DNA of 14,555 bases from Fidelibacterota bacterium (GCA_018263365.1 JAANXI010000033.1:1-14555), one strand, 5' to 3'. Shown: positions 1 to 7,601, counted from the first letter of the stretch. Notes: a model not told the origin generated them from the sequence alone. Made by a program: numbers and translations.

Positions 1-195
1 GAAGGCTCCGTGAAATCCTCGACAGACCCTCCGGGTATGCCTTCGGTTTCCCAAAACCCTTTTCATCTCAACATCTTGGCACATCTCATCCACAACAATC
101 GCTCAATTTAGGTATGAATTAGAGACATTAGGCAAGAAGGTTTTTATTAAATCCGCGATGGAGTATATCCTAATCTCTATCTCGCAAATGATCCT

Positions 196-567
196 TTACG
201 TCATCTCCACCCACGGCAACCGGTACTTCAAATATGCATCTTTGGTCGGTGGAAAGTCTTCGGGATTGTCCAGGCTGCCGGTGGTGATGTCAATCTCATC
301 TGTTCGACCAACCGCTTCATAGGTGAGAGAAGAACCGCAATCGGGACAGAATGTCCGATGGGCTTCAGTATCAGTCTTATACCGGGTTGGCTCTCCTTTT
401 ATCCATTGGAAGGACGATTTATTCACTATCGTCCACGCAACGGACTGCGCCCCAATGGCTTTGCGGCAGTTGTTGCAGTGGCAGTTGGCGGTGAGCCGGG
501 GTTCTGTCGTGAACCCGTATCGGATATTGCCGCAGTAGCAGCCGCCGGTGGTTTTTATAAGGCTCAT
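196..567 (-). CDS. GFA/CENP-V family zinc-binding protein
   Basis: This 123-residue protein has the complete cysteine set of the GFA (glutathione-dependent formaldehyde-activating enzyme-like, CENP-V) fold: C10-x-C12, C29-x-C31-x2-C34 and C74-x2-C77, which in the family bind two zinc ions. Length and motif order match small family members. The family name comes from a formaldehyde-glutathione enzyme, but most members have no proven reaction, so I assign the fold and not a substrate. The ATG start at 567 has a GGAGA ribosome binding site six bases upstream on the minus strand. It is the only minus-strand gene here and is divergent from the regulator and respiratory genes, so a link to them is not indicated. 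Confidence is high for the family and low for the function. Confidence 0.9.
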   Translation of the reverse strand: MSLIKTTGGCYCGNIRYGFTTEPRLTANCHCNNCRKAIGAQSVAWTIVNKSSFQWIKGEPTRYKTDTEAHRTFCPDCGSSLTYEAVGRTDEIDITTGSLDNPEDFPPTKDAYLKYRLPWVEMT

Positions 568-676
568 TTTTGTCTCCGGGTTTAGTTAGGCGTGAATACC
601 CAAGTGTAGTATTTGGCTGGAATAATTCAAGATAATAGTCGTAAAATCGAAGATAAGCGTTTTTGTATAAATTTTG

Positions 677-689
677 GTAGGGACGCGCC
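677..689 (+). repeat. Half copy of the GTAGGGACGCG palindrome family
   Basis: The first 11 bases, GTAGGGACGCG, are identical to the left arm of the palindrome at 7579-7601. The matching right arm is absent, so this looks like a degraded copy. It is short, and identity to the family could be chance. Confidence 0.4.
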
Positions 690-769
690 TTACCTATTGC
701 ACCAATAACCGAAGAGCGCTGTCGTCGGCGAATACAATTTTTCCCATTTTCAAAAATCTTTCTATATTA

Positions 770-805
770 AAATCACTATATTGAGAAAATTATTTATAGT
801 GATTT
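770..805. promoter_or_regulatory. Perfect 11-bp inverted repeat, candidate operator
   Basis: AAATCACTATA (770-780) and TATAGTGATTT (795-805) are perfect inverted complements separated by 14 bases, about 100 bases before the chosen MerR start. The AT-rich arms and wide spacing fit a binding site for a dimeric regulator, possibly the MerR protein acting on its own operon. MerR operators usually lie inside a promoter with a 19-20 bp spacer, and I could not match such elements here, so the binding protein is unassigned. A transcript hairpin is the alternative. Confidence 0.45.
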
Positions 806-907
806 CGCTAACTCATTGATATAAACGGCTCCCACATCTCTGGCACAGTAGTTGAAAACTGTAGTACGGAATTGAGAAAAATCTGTATTAGGAAATACAG
901 GAATTTA

Positions 908-1372
908 ATGAAAACCGATCATTCCAAATTCATTTATTCTATCGGTGTAGTCGCAAAGCGTCTGCAAGTCAGTGTGGAAACTATTCGCATGTATGAGCGG
1001 GAAGGGCTGTTGCTCATCAACAAGATGTCATCGGGCCACCGCCGGTTTTCAGAGAAGGACGTGGAGCGGCTGCAGTGCATCCGCGATATGATAACCGAAA
1101 AGGGGCTCAACATCGAAGGTATCCGGCGGATGATGTCCATGATTCCCTGCTGGAAGTTCTACCCGAACTGCTCGATTGAAGACCATCCGGACTGTCCCGC
1201 ATACGCCACATTGAAGGCGCCGTGCTGGGCGCTGGAGGGCAAGCCGGAGATCTGCGAAAACCAGGATTGCTACAACTGTCCCGTCTACCAGATGCATATC
1301 GAATGCGACCAGATCAAGTCGCTTTACCATACAAATACAGAACCGATGACATTTCAATCGTATGAGAATTAA
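908..1372 (+). CDS. MerR-family transcriptional regulator with Cys-rich C-terminal domain
   Basis: This 154-residue protein starts with a MerR winged helix-turn-helix at about residues 8-78 (IGVVAKRLQVSVETIRMYEREGLL, then HRRFSEKDVERL). The C-terminal third is unusual: two tandem cysteine modules, C81-W ... C88 ... C96-P-A-Y and C106-W ... C116 ... C121-x2-C124-P-V-Y, plus C133. Nine cysteines in total suggest a metal, Fe-S or thiol/sulfur sensor, by analogy with other MerR proteins that sense through C-terminal cysteines. I chose the ATG at 908, preceded by AGGA; an in-frame TTG at 872 would add 12 unconserved-looking residues. The next gene starts only ten bases after the stop, so it is probably the regulator of the downstream sulfur/cytochrome genes. 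The signal it senses is inference. Confidence 0.88.
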   Translation: MKTDHSKFIYSIGVVAKRLQVSVETIRMYEREGLLLINKMSSGHRRFSEKDVERLQCIRDMITEKGLNIEGIRRMMSMIPCWKFYPNCSIEDHPDCPAYATLKAPCWALEGKPEICENQDCYNCPVYQMHIECDQIKSLYHTNTEPMTFQSYEN

Positions 1373-1382
1373 AGGAGAACCG

Positions 1383-2327
1383 ATGAAAGGCAAACTATGG
1401 TGGACTGGAATATTTCTGCTGCTCTTTTTCGGCAGCATGTCATCCGTCTACGCCCAGTGCGGTGCGTCCCTCTCCTCGTGCAAGACCTGTCACGAGGTAA
1501 AGCGAACCATGCCGGTGATGACAAAGGGGGACTGGCACAAGGATCACTCGTTTGGCGATTTCTGTGAGTTCTGCCACGGCGGCAATACGGCATCCAAGGT
1601 GCAGGCGGAAGCTCACGAAGGCATTAATATGATTCCGGTGAAGACGCCGGGCAATACGTGCAGTTCGTGTCATCCGGATGATTACAACGATCGCGCGCAG
1701 ACTTACGCAGAGATTCTGAACGTAGAGATTGACGAATCCGGTGGGGCAGTACAAACGACTTCCAATGATGTTATCACGGATGCACCCACCGAAGAGATGT
1801 CTTCCGGTGAATCGACGGCGGTTGCCAAGTCCGAACCGGTCACTTCGGTTTCGGTGCCCAGCAGCGGAGAAGTGGTCGACTTCAACGAATTGCTGAAGGA
1901 GGATCCCGAGGAGCATCCGATCAATACCGGAAACGCGATTCTCATCGTTCTGATTATTGGACTGAGTATCGTCTTCCTCGGCATGTACTGGGGCTTCAAC
2001 CGGGATGAAATCAAATCGAAGGTGAGAAAGATTGCCGATGAACCGACCGATTCCGACGAAGACTCTCAGGTGAGTGCGACTGAAATATCCAAAGATGAGT
2101 TTATCGCAGTGCTGGAGCGGCGTCCGAATCTGAGACAGCTCTTTTATCAACTTAAAGATGCCGATCCTTTAGTAGTAGATGCGCTGATTTCTATCACCAG
2201 CCAGAACCGCGAATCGGAAAAGCTTATCAAATCACTGGGACGGATAGATATTGATTTACTGAAAAAAATGCAGACGCTCAAAGAAGGCGAACTGGACGTG
2301 CTGCTGGCACTCGCCCGGAAGATGTAG
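1383..2327 (+). CDS. Membrane-anchored tri-haem cytochrome c with cytoplasmic C-terminal domain
   Basis: The 314-residue product has a signal peptide (residues 1-25, ending VYAQ), three CxxCH haem c motifs at C33-H37, C61-H65 and C93-H97, a low-complexity acidic/Ser-rich linker (about 110-180), one transmembrane helix (about 183-205) and a 108-residue tail rich in charged residues. Topology puts the haems outside the cytoplasmic membrane and the tail inside. I do not recognise the tail (about 237-314, helical-looking), which has no haem or Fe-S motif. The start is the ATG at 1383, with AAAGGAGA just upstream; an earlier in-frame ATG at 1362 lies inside the end of the MerR gene and would break the signal peptide. 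It is followed after nine bases by the YeeE/YedE pair, so an electron-carrier role linked to sulfur uptake or the downstream molybdoenzyme is plausible but unproven. Confidence 0.85.
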   Translation: MKGKLWWTGIFLLLFFGSMSSVYAQCGASLSSCKTCHEVKRTMPVMTKGDWHKDHSFGDFCEFCHGGNTASKVQAEAHEGINMIPVKTPGNTCSSCHPDDYNDRAQTYAEILNVEIDESGGAVQTTSNDVITDAPTEEMSSGESTAVAKSEPVTSVSVPSSGEVVDFNELLKEDPEEHPINTGNAILIVLIIGLSIVFLGMYWGFNRDEIKSKVRKIADEPTDSDEDSQVSATEISKDEFIAVLERRPNLRQLFYQLKDADPLVVDALISITSQNRESEKLIKSLGRIDIDLLKKMQTLKEGELDVLLALARKM

Positions 2328-2336
2328 GAGGAGATT

Positions 2337-2870
2337 ATGGACTGGATTATTGAACAGATGCGGAAAAAAACCTGGTCGCCTTACGCCGCCGGTATTTTCT
2401 TCGGACTGGTAAACGTGCTGGCACTGATCATGATCAGCAAGCCGCTGGGGGCTTCATCGGCGTTTGGCAAACTGGTGGGACTTGGACTGGAGGGCATTTT
2501 TCCGAAAGCGGCGGACATTATGTACTTCAAATTTGTGTCAACACCGGGAGTGAATTTTACAGTAATCATTCTGCTCGGCGTGGTCATCGGCGGATTCATC
2601 TCCTCAAAGATGAGCGGCGATTTCCGCTGGCGCACGGTTACAGACCAACAGTGGATCGATATGTTCGGGCCCTCCATGTGGAAGCGCTGGACGGTCGCGT
2701 TCCTCGGCGGCATTATCCTGGAGTTCGCGGCGGGACTCGCCGGCGGATGCACCAGCGGACTGGCCATCTCCGGCACCATGCAACTGGCGCCCTCGGGACT
2801 CATTTTTATCGGGGGACTGTTCACCACCGGGATTCTGACATCGCTGCTGATTTATGGGAAGCGGTGGTAA
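2337..2870 (+). CDS. YeeE/YedE family sulfur-transport protein, half-size subunit A
   Basis: This 177-residue, highly hydrophobic protein has four to five membrane segments (about 16-35, 74-90, 118-135, 153-173). The WSPYAAGIFFGLVN stretch near the N-terminus and the signature around C138 (LAGGCTSGLAISG) are typical of the YeeE/YedE (DUF395) family. Characterised members move thiosulfate, with conserved cysteines along the pathway. Full YeeE proteins have about 350 residues and two homologous halves; here each half is a separate gene, as in two-gene PmpA/PmpB-type systems. The ATG at 2337 has a strong AGGAGGAG site. The gene sits nine bases after the tri-haem cytochrome and 51 bases before its partner. 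Substrate (thiosulfate, polysulfide or another sulfur species) is inferred from the family. Confidence 0.88.
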   Translation: MDWIIEQMRKKTWSPYAAGIFFGLVNVLALIMISKPLGASSAFGKLVGLGLEGIFPKAADIMYFKFVSTPGVNFTVIILLGVVIGGFISSKMSGDFRWRTVTDQQWIDMFGPSMWKRWTVAFLGGIILEFAAGLAGGCTSGLAISGTMQLAPSGLIFIGGLFTTGILTSLLIYGKRW

Positions 2871-2921
2871 ACCTGAGATTAAGATTAGGATTAATAGTAA
2901 GATGAATAAGGAAATAAAAAT

Positions 2922-3470
2922 ATGGAACTGACACTGTGGGAATTTATTTGGAGTCTGATTCTTGGGATCGCCTTCGGAATCGCGCTGCAGAAGGCGCAGC
3001 TCACCAAGTACAGCAAGATCGTCAACGTGTTTCGCTTCAAGGATCTGTCGGTGCTCAAGTTTATGCTGACAACGCTGATCACCGCAATGCCGCTGATATT
3101 TATTCTGAAGGGTATGGGAGCACTGAGTCTGTCTAATGTCAATCCGACCTACTTTCTCGGCAATTTTGTTGGTGGCGCCATATTTGGTGTCGGCATGGCA
3201 GCGGCAGGATTTTGTCCCGGCACCGTCGCCGGCGGAATCGGGCAGGGAAGCCTGGATTATCTCATTCCCGGCGGACTGGGATTCCTGACCGGCGCATACA
3301 TCTTTGGGCAGACATATACGTCGATCTTCACCAAGATTTCAAGTATCGGGAACATCGGATCCATCACCATCCCAGAATGGCTGAACCTGAACCAGTGGTT
3401 GTTCATCTTCTTTTTCGTTCAGATGACACTGGTCCTGTTTTACTTCCTGGAGAAGAAGGGGATTGAGTGA
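2922..3470 (+). CDS. YeeE/YedE family sulfur-transport protein, half-size subunit B
   Basis: The 182-residue partner of the preceding gene carries the second YeeE/YedE signature, GVGMAAAGFCPGTVAGGIGQG, with conserved C98. About five membrane segments are visible (8-24, 47-63, 78-97, 113-131, 157-175). Together the two genes give one conserved cysteine per half, as expected if they assemble as a heterodimer equal to one full-length YeeE. The ATG at 2922 is preceded by AAGGAAAT. The 51-base gap from the first half is AT-rich and has no feature. After the stop comes a 149-base gap holding an inverted-repeat element, then the molybdoenzyme genes. The most likely job is delivery of a sulfur compound across the membrane, linked to the downstream enzyme. 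Confidence 0.88.
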   Translation: MELTLWEFIWSLILGIAFGIALQKAQLTKYSKIVNVFRFKDLSVLKFMLTTLITAMPLIFILKGMGALSLSNVNPTYFLGNFVGGAIFGVGMAAAGFCPGTVAGGIGQGSLDYLIPGGLGFLTGAYIFGQTYTSIFTKISSIGNIGSITIPEWLNLNQWLFIFFFVQMTLVLFYFLEKKGIE

Positions 3471-3479
3471 AAAAGAATA

Positions 3480-3587
3480 GCACGCAGATGACGCGGAAAC
3501 GACAGGATTAACACAGATAAAAAAACAAAAGATTTAAAAAAGTATTTAAATCTGTGGCAATCTGCTCAATCTGTGTCATCTGCGTGC
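3480..3587. repeat. Inverted-repeat element with CACAGAT motifs (copy 1)
   Basis: GCACGCAGATGAC (3480-3492) is perfectly complementary to GTCATCTGCGTGC (3575-3587). Inside are further complementary words, TTAACACAGAT on the left and AATCTGTG on the right, around an A-rich centre. The 108-base element sits in the gap between the second YeeE gene and the molybdoenzyme gene. A related, more degraded copy lies at 12755-12861. It encodes nothing and looks like a non-autonomous dispersed repeat. As RNA it would fold into one long stem, which could affect expression across the gap. Confidence 0.7.
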
Positions 3588-3619
3588 AAAGTTGTTAATC
3601 GAATAACAAAGGCAACAAC

Positions 3620-5842
3620 ATGAGCAAGGATGAGAGAGACGACATTGTGCAATATTCCATGTCCCGGAGGAAGTTCCTCGGGCTGAGTGCCGCCGGTGCG
3701 GCGGGCGCGTCGCTGACGGGACTTGGCTTTGACAAGCTCCAGGCATACGCCGCCAAACACGGCGACGTGGCGAAAACGACCATCCCGGATGGTGAGGTCC
3801 ACACGCTCTGTGAAATGTGCGTCTGGCGGTGCGGTGTAATTGCTAAGGTACGGGACGGAAAAATCACCAAACTGGAAGGGAATCCCGACCACCCGCACTC
3901 GCGCGGGAAACTTTGTCCCAGAGGACAGGCGGGACTCGGCATGACCTACGATCCGGATCGGGTGAAGACGCCGCTAATCCGTGTAGGTAAGCGCGGCGAG
4001 GGGAAATTCCGCAAGGTGACCTGGGAGGAGGCGCTGGATTACACCGCCGCCCGGATGAACGAACTCAAGGAGAAGTACGGCGCGGAGTCGATGATCTTCT
4101 CCACCACCCACAACCTGATCCAGCAGCAGTTCGAGAATCTGCTGCGGGCGTACGGGAGTCCCAATTACGGCACCCAGCGCGGACTCTGCTTTAACGCGAT
4201 GATCACCGCCAACAGCCTCACCTGGGGATTGGATGAACCGGGACGCGACTACACTGATACCGATTACGTCATCTACACAGGGCGCAATCTCATGGAAGCC
4301 ATTTCTAATTCGGAAACACAGGATCTGGTGGAGGCGCTGGCGAAGGGCGCCAAGGTGGTTGTGCTCGATCCCCGGTTTACCAAGACGGCAGCCCGGGCGA
4401 CTGAATGGGTACCGATCAAGCCAGGAAACGACCTGGCGTTTTACCTTGCCATGCTGCACGAGATTATCAAGAACGACTGGTATGATCACGAATTTGTGGA
4501 AGAATACACCCACGGATTCGACCAGCTGGCTGAGGAAGTCCGGCAGTACACGCCGGAATGGGCGGAACAGCGGTGTGATGTTCCTGCCGAGAACATTCGC
4601 CGGATCGCCCGGGAATTCTCCGTGGCGGCGCCGAGAGCGTTCGCCCATCCCAACTGGCGGACGTCCAACTTCGAGAACTCATTCCAGACCGAGCGCGCCA
4701 TCGCGGCACTTAACGCCATCTGCGGTTGCTGGTCGCAGCCCGGTTCGCTGCAGCCTGCAGCAGGCGAGGGCGAAGGCGTGGAACTGGGCGGCATCCCGCA
4801 GCCGCCGTATCCCAGAGTGAGAGCATTGCGACTGGACGGCGTACCGTGGCAGCATCCGGTGGTGCCGCTGAAACTTGGGATCTTCCAGAAAAACCGTGAC
4901 GCCATTCTCACCGGGAAACCGTATCAGGCGCACGGCTGGTTTATCTACAGACAGAACCCGCTGAGTTCCATCTCCGACCGACGCAAAACCCTTGAGGCGT
5001 TCTCCAAACTCGACTTCATCGTGACTATCGACATCATCATGAACGACACCGCGTACTACTCGGACGTCATCCTGCCGGAAGCAACCTACCTGGAACGCTA
5101 CGACCCGCTCATGGTGATGGAAGACTCGGTCTTCATCCGGCAGCCAGTCATCAAGCCACTGTTCGACTCCAAGCCAGGGCTCTGGATCTTCCAGGAGATC
5201 GGGAAACGACTCGGTCTGGAAAAGTATTTCCAGTACGACGGCGAGGAAGATTACATCACACAGCAGCTCAAGCCACTGGATGTCACCCTGGAAGAGCTCA
5301 AGAACAAGGGATATTTCACCGTGGTGAAGGAACACACCGGGGAGCATTCCGAGGAACTTCACTTCGGCACCAAGACCGGAAAGGTTGAACTTTCGTCTAC
5401 TGTGCTGGAGCAGCTGGGAATGAAGGGCGTCCCACACTGGCAGGAGCCAATGACTCCATCGGAGAATCAGTTTTATCTGCTTACCGGGAAGGTCGCGACC
5501 CATACCCAGTTCGCCACGCAAAACAACGAATATTTGCACGATCTCTTCCCGGAGAACCCACTCTGGATTAACACTAAAGAGGCTGAGAAGCGCGGGATCA
5601 AAAACGGTGACGACATCTATGTGGAAAGCGAAATCGGGAAGGTGAAAACCAAGGCGTATGTCACCGAGGGTATCCGTCCGGACAGCGTCTTCATGGTGGC
5701 AGGATTCGGGCACGTCTCCAAAGGATTGCGCACGGCATTCAACGAAGGCGTGAGCGATTCGGATCTGCATATCTCGTATACCGATCCGGTCTCCGGAAGC
5801 CAGGCGCTGTCCCAGACATTCGTCAAAGTGTACAAAGCATAA
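3620..5842 (+). CDS. Molybdopterin oxidoreductase catalytic subunit, PsrA/PhsA-like
   Basis: This 740-residue protein belongs to the DMSO-reductase superfamily and is most like polysulfide/thiosulfate reductase chain A. A Tat signal is present (S15-R-R-K-F-L, then an Ala/Gly-rich stretch to about residue 45), so the enzyme should fold in the cytoplasm and act outside the membrane. The N-terminal [4Fe-4S] ligands are C64-x2-C67-x3-C71 and C99 (GKLCPRG). C190, in RGLCFNAM, falls where the molybdenum-ligating cysteine sits in this family. The C-terminal dinucleotide-binding domain spans about 625-735. Length matches the PsrA/PhsA group. The next two genes encode the matching ferredoxin and membrane subunits, completing an ABC complex. 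The neighbouring YeeE pair supports a sulfur substrate. Tetrathionate, sulfur or arsenic compounds cannot be excluded, and the direction is unknown. The ribosome binding site is weak (AAAGG). Confidence 0.9.
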   Translation: MSKDERDDIVQYSMSRRKFLGLSAAGAAGASLTGLGFDKLQAYAAKHGDVAKTTIPDGEVHTLCEMCVWRCGVIAKVRDGKITKLEGNPDHPHSRGKLCPRGQAGLGMTYDPDRVKTPLIRVGKRGEGKFRKVTWEEALDYTAARMNELKEKYGAESMIFSTTHNLIQQQFENLLRAYGSPNYGTQRGLCFNAMITANSLTWGLDEPGRDYTDTDYVIYTGRNLMEAISNSETQDLVEALAKGAKVVVLDPRFTKTAARATEWVPIKPGNDLAFYLAMLHEIIKNDWYDHEFVEEYTHGFDQLAEEVRQYTPEWAEQRCDVPAENIRRIAREFSVAAPRAFAHPNWRTSNFENSFQTERAIAALNAICGCWSQPGSLQPAAGEGEGVELGGIPQPPYPRVRALRLDGVPWQHPVVPLKLGIFQKNRDAILTGKPYQAHGWFIYRQNPLSSISDRRKTLEAFSKLDFIVTIDIIMNDTAYYSDVILPEATYLERYDPLMVMEDSVFIRQPVIKPLFDSKPGLWIFQEIGKRLGLEKYFQYDGEEDYITQQLKPLDVTLEELKNKGYFTVVKEHTGEHSEELHFGTKTGKVELSSTVLEQLGMKGVPHWQEPMTPSENQFYLLTGKVATHTQFATQNNEYLHDLFPENPLWINTKEAEKRGIKNGDDIYVESEIGKVKTKAYVTEGIRPDSVFMVAGFGHVSKGLRTAFNEGVSDSDLHISYTDPVSGSQALSQTFVKVYKA

Positions 5843-5855
5843 ACGGGAATAGATT

Positions 5856-6422
5856 ATGGCAACGAAGCGATTTGCATTTGTGATTGAAACGGAACGCTGC
5901 ATCGACTGCAAGGCGTGTATGGTTTCTTGTTCGGTGGAAAACAATGTACCGGTGGGACACCACCGGAATTGGGTACACCAGATAGGCATCAAGGGGACGT
6001 TCCCGGACGTTGGGATGTCCTTTGAACCGGGACAGTGTATGCACTGCGAGAATCCGCCATGCGAGCGGGTCTGTCCGGTAGGCGCTACCTATCGCCGGGA
6101 TGACGGGTTGGTGATGGTGGATCAGGACGTCTGCATCGGCTGCAAGTACTGTATCGAGGCGTGTCCGTACGACGCGCGCTACTTTAACGAAGAGACCGGC
6201 GTCACCGATAAGTGTACCGCCTGCGTCCACCGCGTCTACCAGGGTGAGGAACCGGCATGCGTGGCAACCTGTATCGGCGGCGCGCGACATTTTGGAGATA
6301 TTAATGATCCAAACAGCGAAGTGGCCAAACTCCTGGCAACCAACGACTATTATCGCGTCTACGAAGCTGCCGGCACAGAACCGGGGGTGTATTACATCTA
6401 CAAGGGAGGACGAAAGGCATGA
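5856..6422 (+). CDS. Four-cluster [4Fe-4S] ferredoxin subunit, PsrB/PhsB-like
   Basis: The 188-residue protein has sixteen cysteines arranged for four [4Fe-4S] clusters: C15/18/21/25, C61/64/69/73, C93/96/99/103 and C120/123/135/139. This is the standard layout of the electron-transfer subunit of PsrABC, PhsABC, NrfC and DmsB complexes. It has no signal peptide, as expected if it is exported bound to the Tat-signal-bearing catalytic subunit. It begins 13 bases after the molybdoenzyme stop, and its own stop overlaps the next start by four bases (ATGA), so the three genes are very probably translated together. It passes electrons between the molybdenum centre and the membrane subunit. Confidence 0.95.
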   Translation: MATKRFAFVIETERCIDCKACMVSCSVENNVPVGHHRNWVHQIGIKGTFPDVGMSFEPGQCMHCENPPCERVCPVGATYRRDDGLVMVDQDVCIGCKYCIEACPYDARYFNEETGVTDKCTACVHRVYQGEEPACVATCIGGARHFGDINDPNSEVAKLLATNDYYRVYEAAGTEPGVYYIYKGGRKA

Positions 6423-7396
6423 CGGAATTTCACTGGAACTGGCTCATCGTTAACTATCTCTTTCTGGCAGGGATTAGCTCGGGCGCGTTCGCCACATCCG
6501 GACTGGCAAACTACCTGGGAGGACAGAAGTACGGCACCGTCGCAAAGGTCGGTGCTTACATCGCGCCATTCCCGGTGATCATCGGCACGTCGCTACTCCT
6601 TTTTGACCTGGGAAAACCGTTCCGGTTCTGGCGGCTCTTCGCCGGGATACAGTGGACGTCTCCCATGTCCATCGGCAGCTGGCTGCTGAGCATTTTCATC
6701 GTCATCAGCCTTGCGTATTTACTGCTCTGGCTCCCGAAACCGTACAGCAATTTCGTGCGTGTGCCGCGATCGCCGAAAAATATCATCAAATTAAAAAGCT
6801 GGACAAAACTCTCCCCAGGTGAAAACCGTCGCTGGCGGCTCATACTCGGGGCGGTCGGATTGCCCCTCTCGGTGGGCGTGGCGATGTACACCGGCGTGCT
6901 GCTCGGAGCAGTCCCGGCACGTCCGTTCTGGAATACGCCCATGGTGGCGCAGCTGTTTCTCTTTTCGGCGATGTCCACCGGCGTCGGCGCGATCCTGGTG
7001 ATCAGTGCAATCATGACGCGACACTCGGAATCGTACCATGAGAAGGTGCTACTCAATTCCGTGGATACCGTGCTGATTGTGTTCGAGATCTTTATGATCA
7101 TCCCGTTTCTGCTGCACCAGACGCTGTCCACCTGGAGTCACAAAGAAGCGGTCGGACTGATCATGGGCGGCGAGTTCACCGCGCAGTTCTGGGTCGGCGT
7201 TATCCTCATCGGGATTCTGATGCCTCTTTCCATTGAGATTTATGAACTATGGCATCTGGTGGTGAAGAAGCACATGCCGAAGATGCGTATAAACCTGGGC
7301 ATGGTGAGCGGCGGACTGGTGATCTTCGGTGGGCTAATGTTACGGTACGTGTTCGTCTATGCCGGACAGGTATCGCACTTTTTGCCGCATTACTAA
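6419..7396 (+). CDS. NrfD/PsrC-family membrane quinone-interacting subunit
   Basis: This 325-residue polytopic membrane protein shows about eight helices (roughly 10-30, 48-64, 84-105, 142-165, 176-199, 212-234, 255-272, 294-315). The family signatures are LFDLGKPFRFWRLF at 61-74 and RYVFVYAGQ near 309-317. NrfD/PsrC proteins anchor the ferredoxin subunit and oxidise or reduce menaquinone without haem. There is no haem-ligand pattern here, in agreement. The start overlaps the ferredoxin stop as ATGA. A longer loop between helices 3 and 4 (about 106-140, basic) is the main difference from short PsrC proteins. With the two preceding genes it completes a PsrABC-type complex. The run then pauses for 336 bases of repeats before the cytochrome b gene. 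Confidence 0.92.
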   Translation: MTEFHWNWLIVNYLFLAGISSGAFATSGLANYLGGQKYGTVAKVGAYIAPFPVIIGTSLLLFDLGKPFRFWRLFAGIQWTSPMSIGSWLLSIFIVISLAYLLLWLPKPYSNFVRVPRSPKNIIKLKSWTKLSPGENRRWRLILGAVGLPLSVGVAMYTGVLLGAVPARPFWNTPMVAQLFLFSAMSTGVGAILVISAIMTRHSESYHEKVLLNSVDTVLIVFEIFMIIPFLLHQTLSTWSHKEAVGLIMGGEFTAQFWVGVILIGILMPLSIEIYELWHLVVKKHMPKMRINLGMVSGGLVIFGGLMLRYVFVYAGQVSHFLPHY

Positions 7397-7402
7397 ACCT
7401 TT

Positions 7403-7440
7403 GTCCTTTTTTCTTGATAAAAAAGGGCGAAAAAATCAAG
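7403..7440 (+). repeat. AT-rich hairpin with competing stem after the PsrC-like gene
   Basis: CCTTTTTT (7405-7412) pairs with AAAAAAGG (7419-7426) around the loop CTTGAT; G7403-C7428 and a T-G pair extend it. The loop CTTGAT can instead pair with ATCAAG at 7435-7440, so two folds compete. No U-run follows the stem, so a classic terminator is unlikely, although read-through reduction is possible. From memory, this T6-CTTGAT-A6 pattern is a common opening of dispersed repeats in Bacteroidota/Ignavibacteria-type genomes. Confidence 0.55.
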
Positions 7441-7479
7441 ACTGTGGAAAAATTCCGAAACCTATGGCAACTCGCTCCG

Positions 7480-7533
7480 AAAATATCCGGAACTCCTCCC
7501 GGCAAACCGGGACGCAGACAGCCGGATATTTTT
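7480..7533 (+). repeat. Nested double-hairpin repeat (copy A)
   Basis: The outer stem AAAATATCCGG (7480-7490) pairs perfectly with CCGGATATTTT (7522-7532). Inside it, TCCCGG (7497-7502) pairs with CCGGGA (7507-7512) over a CAAA loop, followed by the conserved tail CAGACAG. A second element at 10919-10965 has the same plan with a different outer stem that still pairs, so the structure rather than the arm sequence is conserved. It is non-coding; I read it as a dispersed repeat whose RNA or DNA fold matters. Confidence 0.7.
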
Positions 7534-7578
7534 TACTCCGCTGCCGGTGTTGCAAATGAGTATTAAGAATGAAAAATG

Positions 7579-7601
7579 TAGGGACGCGATTTATCGCGTC
7601 C
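7579..7601. repeat. GTAG-family palindrome, copy 1
   Basis: GGACGCGAT (7582-7590) and ATCGCGTCC (7593-7601) form a perfect 9-bp stem with a TT loop, preceded by GTA. It shares the GTAGGGACG opening with the half copy at 677 and resembles the two 28-base palindromes that follow. Confidence 0.65.

Larger units (their letters stand above)
568..907. other. Divergent intergenic region upstream of the MerR gene
   Basis: This 340-base gap separates the divergent GFA and MerR genes and is AT-rich. It must hold the promoters for both directions. It contains a half copy of the GTAGGGACGCG palindrome family (677-689) and an 11-bp inverted repeat (770-805). The sequence CTATATT occurs twice, 14 bases apart (762-768 and 776-782), overlapping the left arm of the inverted repeat. 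I could not pick a convincing -35/-10 pair. No other gene is visible. Confidence 0.6.

Noticed and set aside
872..907. TTG start giving a longer MerR protein
   Set aside because: The added 12 residues precede the normal MerR N-terminus and the ATG at 908 has its own AGGA; the shorter form fits the family.
1440..2150. 236-residue open frame on the minus strand
   Set aside because: It is antisense to the tri-haem cytochrome, with its three CxxCH motifs, and has no recognisable protein features.
4679..5992. 437-residue open frame on the minus strand
   Set aside because: It lies wholly opposite the molybdoenzyme and ferredoxin genes, whose motifs are unmistakable; the minus-strand protein shows no recognisable domain. 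It is a codon-bias shadow.
7403..7428. Factor-independent terminator after the psrC-like gene
   Set aside because: The stem is almost all A-T and is not followed by a U-run, so I list it as a repeat hairpin only.
7249..7566. 105-residue plus-strand frame across the end of the psrC-like gene
   Set aside because: It runs from out-of-frame psrC coding sequence into hairpin repeats; there is no ribosome site and no protein motif.
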